Below, piece by piece: positions 42,122 through 45,827 of a stretch of DNA of 45,827 nucleotides (its first letter is position 1; the number at the start of each line of letters is the position of its first letter). The DNA lies in contig JADFOJ010000019.1 in assembly GCA_022562915.1 (NCBI GenBank), forward strand, positions 1-45,827, given 5' to 3'. The position numbers and the translations under genes are program-made. The notes beneath the pieces are model-generated. The model did no database searches. It was given only the letters and a program-made list of their open reading frames with translations, and was not told the DNA's origin. The DNA is from Planctomycetota bacterium. GTDB lineage: Bacteria > Planctomycetota > Phycisphaerae > Phycisphaerales > SM1A02.

Positions 42122-42125
42122 TGAT

Positions 42126-42138
42126 AGCACCTCCTGCC
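42126..42138 (-). promoter_or_regulatory. csrA ribosome binding site in a GGA-loop hairpin
   Basis: On the csrA strand the site reads GGCA-GGAGG-TGCT: a short stem presenting GGA in its loop, the design CsrA proteins bind. It is also the ribosome binding site of csrA, so autorepression is plausible. Confidence 0.55.
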
Positions 42139-42243
42139 CAGATCATCGCGCGATCATGCGCGAACCCACCTAACGACCATCAGGATACACGAAATTACCC
42201 CTCGACCAAGCGGTTTTCAGCGTTTTTCGCGTGCGACGGGTCT

Positions 42244-42406
42244 AGCAGCCCGTTGAAGAAGTGCTTCGATGGCGAGAGCGCGACCAGATTCGTCAGATCA
42301 AGGAGCCGGATCGAAGACATATCCCGGAGATACGGCGAGATTCGGCGACGCCGAGCTGGCGGATCTGGGCCGCTCGCAGCCCGAATGACTTCTTCAACGG
42401 GCTGCT
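42244..42406. mobile_element. MITE-like element with 19-bp perfect terminal inverted repeats
   Basis: Perfect ends AGCAGCCCGTTGAAGAAGT (42244-42262) and its complement (42388-42406) enclose 125 bases with no gene. The compact size and matching ends fit a miniature transposable element mobilised by a transposase from elsewhere. I cannot see a clear target duplication (flanks GGTCT and GGGGG), so its ends may have eroded. It lies between csrA and the nifU-domain gene. Confidence 0.75.
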
Positions 42407-42441
42407 GGGGGTGCACCCTGTCAACTCCCCACGAAGGGCGT

Positions 42442-42744
42442 TTATGCCACCGAATGGACGGCTCTGACCTCGGGAATGTGCTCCTTGAGGGTCCGCTCGA
42501 TGCCATGCTGGAGGGTGACGGCGCTGGAGGGGCAGCCGATGCACGCCCCCAGGAACCGCACCGTGACCACGCCTTCGGCGGTGACGTCCACCAGCTCGAC
42601 ATCCCCGTCGTCCTGCTGTATCGCGGGGCGGATGAGGTCCAGGATCTGCCCGACGTGCTCCCGCATCGAAACGGCGGTCGGGGCGGCGACCCCGTCGGGA
42701 ATCTCAGGGGCGTCGGCCGGTCTGGGTTGGGCATCGTCTGGCAT
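42442..42744 (-). CDS. NifU-like (Nfu) iron-sulfur carrier domain protein
   Basis: A 100-residue protein consisting of one Nfu domain: DGDVELVDVTAEGVVTVRFLGACIGCPSSAVTL, with the Fe-S-binding C68-x2-C71. Nfu proteins carry 4Fe-4S clusters to target enzymes. The first 26 residues (Pro/Ala-rich) look disordered. It is divergent from the lipoprotein gene at 42826. Confidence 0.9.
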   Translation of the reverse strand: MPDDAQPRPADAPEIPDGVAAPTAVSMREHVGQILDLIRPAIQQDDGDVELVDVTAEGVVTVRFLGACIGCPSSAVTLQHGIERTLKEHIPEVRAVHSVA

Positions 42745-42825
42745 GATCCGGGATTAGAACCAGTCAAGTGTAGGACCCCGATGCCACGCCGGCCAGAACG
42801 GCGGCCCCGGTACACTACCCGGCCC

Positions 42826-44256
42826 ATGGGCACTGCCGGAGAACCATTCCAGCCCTGGAGAGCACCCGTACTGGTCATGGCGATGCTGGCCTCGGCGTGC
42901 ACGTCGCCGGTGGCCGTCGATGACCCTCTGGCGACGCTCGCACAGCCCGGCGAGGGTCCCCGCAGGCTCCTGGGTGCGATGGTGGCGCTCGACCATCACC
43001 CCGGCGACGAGCGCTATCTCGACGCGCTCACCCGGCTTCTGTGGATACCGGGGTACACCGTCATGTCGCGCCGGCACGCGTTCGATCGACTGCTGGAGTA
43101 CGACGAGGCGCGACTCAAGAAGACGATCCGCCGCCGCATGCCGAGCATGAGTGCGCGGTTGTGGCAGGAGCAGCTCTGCGGGCTCATCGTCGAGCACGGG
43201 TGGACAGACCTGAGCCCGGCGCTCGTCAGCGCGTGGGCGCGGGTGATTCCGTACGTGGATGACTTCACGCGCGTCGAGTACGACTCGCTCGTGGAGATCT
43301 ACGGGAGCCGCGAAGGCGTGGTGGACGCGGTGTTCGAACTGCTCGTCGAGTCTCGAAGCTCGACGCTGCGCACGCGGTGCTGGGGGCTGCTGTACCGGCT
43401 CGGCTACCACCAGCGGCTCGTCGCGTTGCTGGAGGCCCACTCGGTTGACCCCGACGACGCGATGCTCATCGACCTCAGGGCTGCCGTGCTGGACCTGGGG
43501 GTCGTCCCGCGCAACCGGGAGGAGATCCTCTGGGTGAGGAAACTTCACGACCCCTCGCGGGCGGAGTTCTGGTCCCAGGCGACGGCGGCGGTGCGGTCGC
43601 TGCCGCACGCCAGGCGCATGGAACTGGAACTGCGCGACCTGCCGATCGTGGTGGCGGCTTCCATACACGACCCCGAACTGCTGCGCGCCGACAAGCAGGC
43701 CCTGTACGACCGGCTTGCCGCGACGCTCGCCGGGCGGCGCAAGCACATCGATTCAAGGCGGTACGAGGGGTTCCCGGGTTCATACGATCAGTACCTCGCC
43801 GCCCATCGAAAGGTCCTCACGTGGGGTGACCTGGCCGCGATGATCCTGGCGCTGCGGGCGGTGGACGTTCCTCAAGTCGCCGAGCATCTTCGGGCGTACG
43901 CCGAGGATGACCGGCAGGACAAGACCACCGAGTACGGCGGCGTGATCCGGCTGGATGCGCAGGGCCGGTTCGAGGTCATCGAGTTCCGGCCGAAGTACCG
44001 GACGGCGGACAACCGATTCGTCGCCTCCCAGGCGATGCTGGACGCGGCGTACACGGCGGTCTTTCACTTCCACTTCCACGCTCAGAAGTACAACAACCGG
44101 CGTTACGCGGCACCGGGAATCGGCGACCTCAACTACGCCGAGAACCTTCGCGCCAACTGCCTCGTGTTCAGCTTCGTGAACAGGGACACCATGAACATGG
44201 ACTACTACCGGCACACGCGCGTGATTGTCGACCTGGGCGAGGTCTCTCGACACTGA
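42826..44256 (+). CDS. Large lipoprotein of unknown function
   Basis: A 476-residue protein with a signal sequence and lipobox (MLASAC, Cys25), then an all-helical N-terminal half and a C-terminal part with many His, Tyr and Arg (HFHFHAQKYNNRRYAAPG, about 419-436; SFVNRDTMNMDYYRH). No family recognised. It is followed 13 bases later by the M48 protease gene, so they may act together at the membrane. The ATG at 42826 gives a good signal peptide; the ATG at 42781 is less likely. Confidence 0.72.
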   Translation: MGTAGEPFQPWRAPVLVMAMLASACTSPVAVDDPLATLAQPGEGPRRLLGAMVALDHHPGDERYLDALTRLLWIPGYTVMSRRHAFDRLLEYDEARLKKTIRRRMPSMSARLWQEQLCGLIVEHGWTDLSPALVSAWARVIPYVDDFTRVEYDSLVEIYGSREGVVDAVFELLVESRSSTLRTRCWGLLYRLGYHQRLVALLEAHSVDPDDAMLIDLRAAVLDLGVVPRNREEILWVRKLHDPSRAEFWSQATAAVRSLPHARRMELELRDLPIVVAASIHDPELLRADKQALYDRLAATLAGRRKHIDSRRYEGFPGSYDQYLAAHRKVLTWGDLAAMILALRAVDVPQVAEHLRAYAEDDRQDKTTEYGGVIRLDAQGRFEVIEFRPKYRTADNRFVASQAMLDAAYTAVFHFHFHAQKYNNRRYAAPGIGDLNYAENLRANCLVFSFVNRDTMNMDYYRHTRVIVDLGEVSRH

Positions 44257-44269
44257 ACCGCCAGTCACA

Positions 44270-45688
44270 ATGCAGTTGTACCCACTCGTCCTGATCGGTG
44301 TCCTGTTGATGGCCGACGGCGGTCTCGGCTTCGCCGCCGGTGTCGTGCTCCTCGACACCGCGTACGTGATCACCGCCGCGATCGGCGGCGTGCTCCTGCT
44401 GGCGGGCCTGGCCGCCGGCGGCGTCGCCTGGTGCCGCCACCGACTGGACGCGAGGCAGCAACCGTCTGCGGTCCTGGCGGCCCAGCGGATCGTTCACGTC
44501 ACGCGATGGCTGCTGCTGGTTCACTTTGCCGTCATGGTGCTTGTCCTGGGATGGCTGGACACCGTGCGGTCGGCGACCGGCGACATGGTGGCGCTCGACG
44601 AGGTGCTCGCCATGGGGCCGACGATCGCGGGCTTCGCGGCAACGTGGTGGGTCTTCTATCCCGTCGAGAGACGAGTCCGCGAAGCGCTGCTCATGCGCTG
44701 TCTCGACGAGGGCAGTTCGTTCTTTCCGCTGCCGGAGCGCGGCACCTGGGTATTGACGCAACTGCGTACGCACGTGTTCTTCCTGCTGGTGCCGATTCTC
44801 CTGATCCTCGTCGCGGTCGAGGCGATCGAGGCGACGGCGGGAATGCTCGCCGACCACGCCTGGACGAGCCCCCTCGCCGACCTCGGCACGATGCTTGCCG
44901 CGGCGGTGATCGTGATTGCAGCGCCGCTGGTGTCGCGGTTCGTGCTCGATGCGGAGCCGATGCCGGCGGGGCCGCTGCGCGACGATCTGCTGGGCGTGTG
45001 CCGGAGACACGGGGTGAGGGTGCGCGAGCTGCTGGTCTGGAACACCCACGGGTCGATGATCAACGCCGCGGTCATGGGCATGGTCGGGTGGCTGCGATAC
45101 GTCCTGCTGACCGACGCGCTGCTGGAAGCGATGACACCGCGGCAGGTCGAGGCGGTCATGGCCCACGAGATCGGCCACATACGCCTGTCTCACCTGCCGT
45201 GGCTGCTCGTGTCGCTGCTGGCGGCGGCGTCGCTCGTGACGGTGCCGTTGGTCGGAGCACGGGTTCTGGGCGCCGGCGCGGTGAGCGACGCGTCGGTTGG
45301 TGGCGCCTCGATGACCGTGGCCGTCATGGCGGCGGCGGCGGTCGTCTTCATCATCTTCGGCTGGGTGTCGCGCCGCTTTGAGCGCCAGGCGGACGTCTTC
45401 GCCGTCCGGCACCTCGACGCGCACGTCGATCGAAACACGACCGGGCTCATCTCCGCCGGTGCGGTGGCCGTGGTGTGCGACGCGCTGGGGCGGATTGCGC
45501 TGCTCAACGCGGTGGCCGCCGGCCGTCGAAGCTGGCGGCACGGATCCATCGCGTGGAGGCAGGCGTACCTGCGATCGATCGTCGGTCGCTCCGCGGCGGC
45601 GATGCCGATCGACCGACAGGTACGACGGATCAAGGTGGCGGCGGCGGTGATCCTCACCCTGGCGGCGATCGTCGTCATCCTGGGCTGA
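44270..45688 (+). CDS. M48-family membrane metalloprotease
   Basis: A 472-residue polytopic membrane protease. About six hydrophobic segments surround a cytoplasmic-side catalytic region with HEIGH (299-303) binding Zn and a third ligand in FERQADVFAV (E of ExxAD). The family includes HtpX and Ste24-type enzymes that cut damaged membrane proteins. Unlike HtpX (about 290 residues) it has an extra N-terminal membrane section of some 200 residues. It probably forms an operon with the lipoprotein gene before it. Confidence 0.93.
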   Translation: MQLYPLVLIGVLLMADGGLGFAAGVVLLDTAYVITAAIGGVLLLAGLAAGGVAWCRHRLDARQQPSAVLAAQRIVHVTRWLLLVHFAVMVLVLGWLDTVRSATGDMVALDEVLAMGPTIAGFAATWWVFYPVERRVREALLMRCLDEGSSFFPLPERGTWVLTQLRTHVFFLLVPILLILVAVEAIEATAGMLADHAWTSPLADLGTMLAAAVIVIAAPLVSRFVLDAEPMPAGPLRDDLLGVCRRHGVRVRELLVWNTHGSMINAAVMGMVGWLRYVLLTDALLEAMTPRQVEAVMAHEIGHIRLSHLPWLLVSLLAAASLVTVPLVGARVLGAGAVSDASVGGASMTVAVMAAAAVVFIIFGWVSRRFERQADVFAVRHLDAHVDRNTTGLISAGAVAVVCDALGRIALLNAVAAGRRSWRHGSIAWRQAYLRSIVGRSAAAMPIDRQVRRIKVAAAVILTLAAIVVILG

Positions 45689-45741
45689 TCGTGCCACGCC
45701 CAGATTCTCGACTTTCTATTTGTGCGTTCCGGGCAGACTCC

Positions 45742-45827
45742 GGGTGGCACGGTCGAGCTTGCTCGCCCGTGTCTTCGGACGTCTCACCACGGGCGAGCTC
45801 GTCCGTCTGGGGCGGACTCGCTCGACC
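45742..45827. repeat. Family A palindromic repeat, cut by the window edge (A6)
   Basis: Begins GGGTGGCACGGTCGAGC and continues with TTGCTCGCCCGTG, GACGTC (45778-45783), then ACCACGGGCGAGCTCG and GGCGGACTCGCTCGACC, where the window ends just before the outer right arm. It lies 53 bases after the M48 gene. Confidence 0.9.

Overview
This 45.8 kb window is GC-rich bacterial chromosome, and it most probably comes from a planctomycete of the class Phycisphaerae. The clues are two secreted proteins carrying the dockerin-like motif (GDxDGDGxVGITDFLxLLGxWG pattern) that is common in that group, many short secreted or lipid-anchored proteins of unknown function, an mraZ gene with no division and cell-wall (dcw) cluster next to it, and loosely organised housekeeping genes. 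The assignment is inference; there is no rRNA here to confirm it. I see no prophage, CRISPR array or full insertion sequence.

Layout. 1-6.3 kb: mutS (cut by the window edge), tRNA-Ala, an ArsR regulator with a ZIP-type metal transporter, ileS, and a small membrane protein. 6.4-12 kb: a tRNA-binding-domain protein, a SurA/PpiD-like protein, rpsD and two tandem helical-repeat proteins. 12-20.5 kb: an unusually long PurF-type amidotransferase coupled to a metallo-beta-lactamase-fold hydrolase, lipB, an OmpH/Skp-like protein, lepA, a lipoprotein, nadD and a nucleoside-phosphorylase-like gene. 21-28.5 kb: tRNA-Glu, a low-GC orphan gene, a beta-helix surface protein with a dockerin-like tail, a VapBC toxin-antitoxin pair, a secreted protein with dockerin-like repeats at its N-terminus, and a membrane/thioredoxin/beta-propeller fusion that looks frameshifted near its end. 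28.6-33.2 kb: a secreted protein, aroB, and a ParA ATPase fused to a CBM48/AMPK-beta glycogen-binding-type domain with a coupled partner. 33.4-40.8 kb: an M19 dipeptidase, a tightly overlapped operon (DUF2752 protein, two lipoproteins, glycosyltransferase), an amidohydrolase, a second glycosyltransferase and a flavin reductase. 41-45.8 kb: mraZ with four 10-bp operator boxes, csrA, a MITE-like element, a NifU-domain protein, a lipoprotein and an M48 peptidase.

The most distinctive feature is a set of long palindromic repeats lying at gene 3' ends. Family A (outer arms GTGGCACGGTYGAG / CTCRACCGTGCCAC) occurs at six loci. Family B (core AAAATAGACCGGGASTA) occurs at three. At 18308-18481 a complete B sits inside an A, so B is apparently able to move. 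Elements of both families supply the final codons and the stop codon of three genes (the helical-repeat protein ending at 9577 and the glycosyltransferases ending at 37971 and 40274), and several could act as terminators in both directions. Together with the ParA-CBM48 fusion and the mraZ with an intact operator, these are the best candidates for something not yet described.
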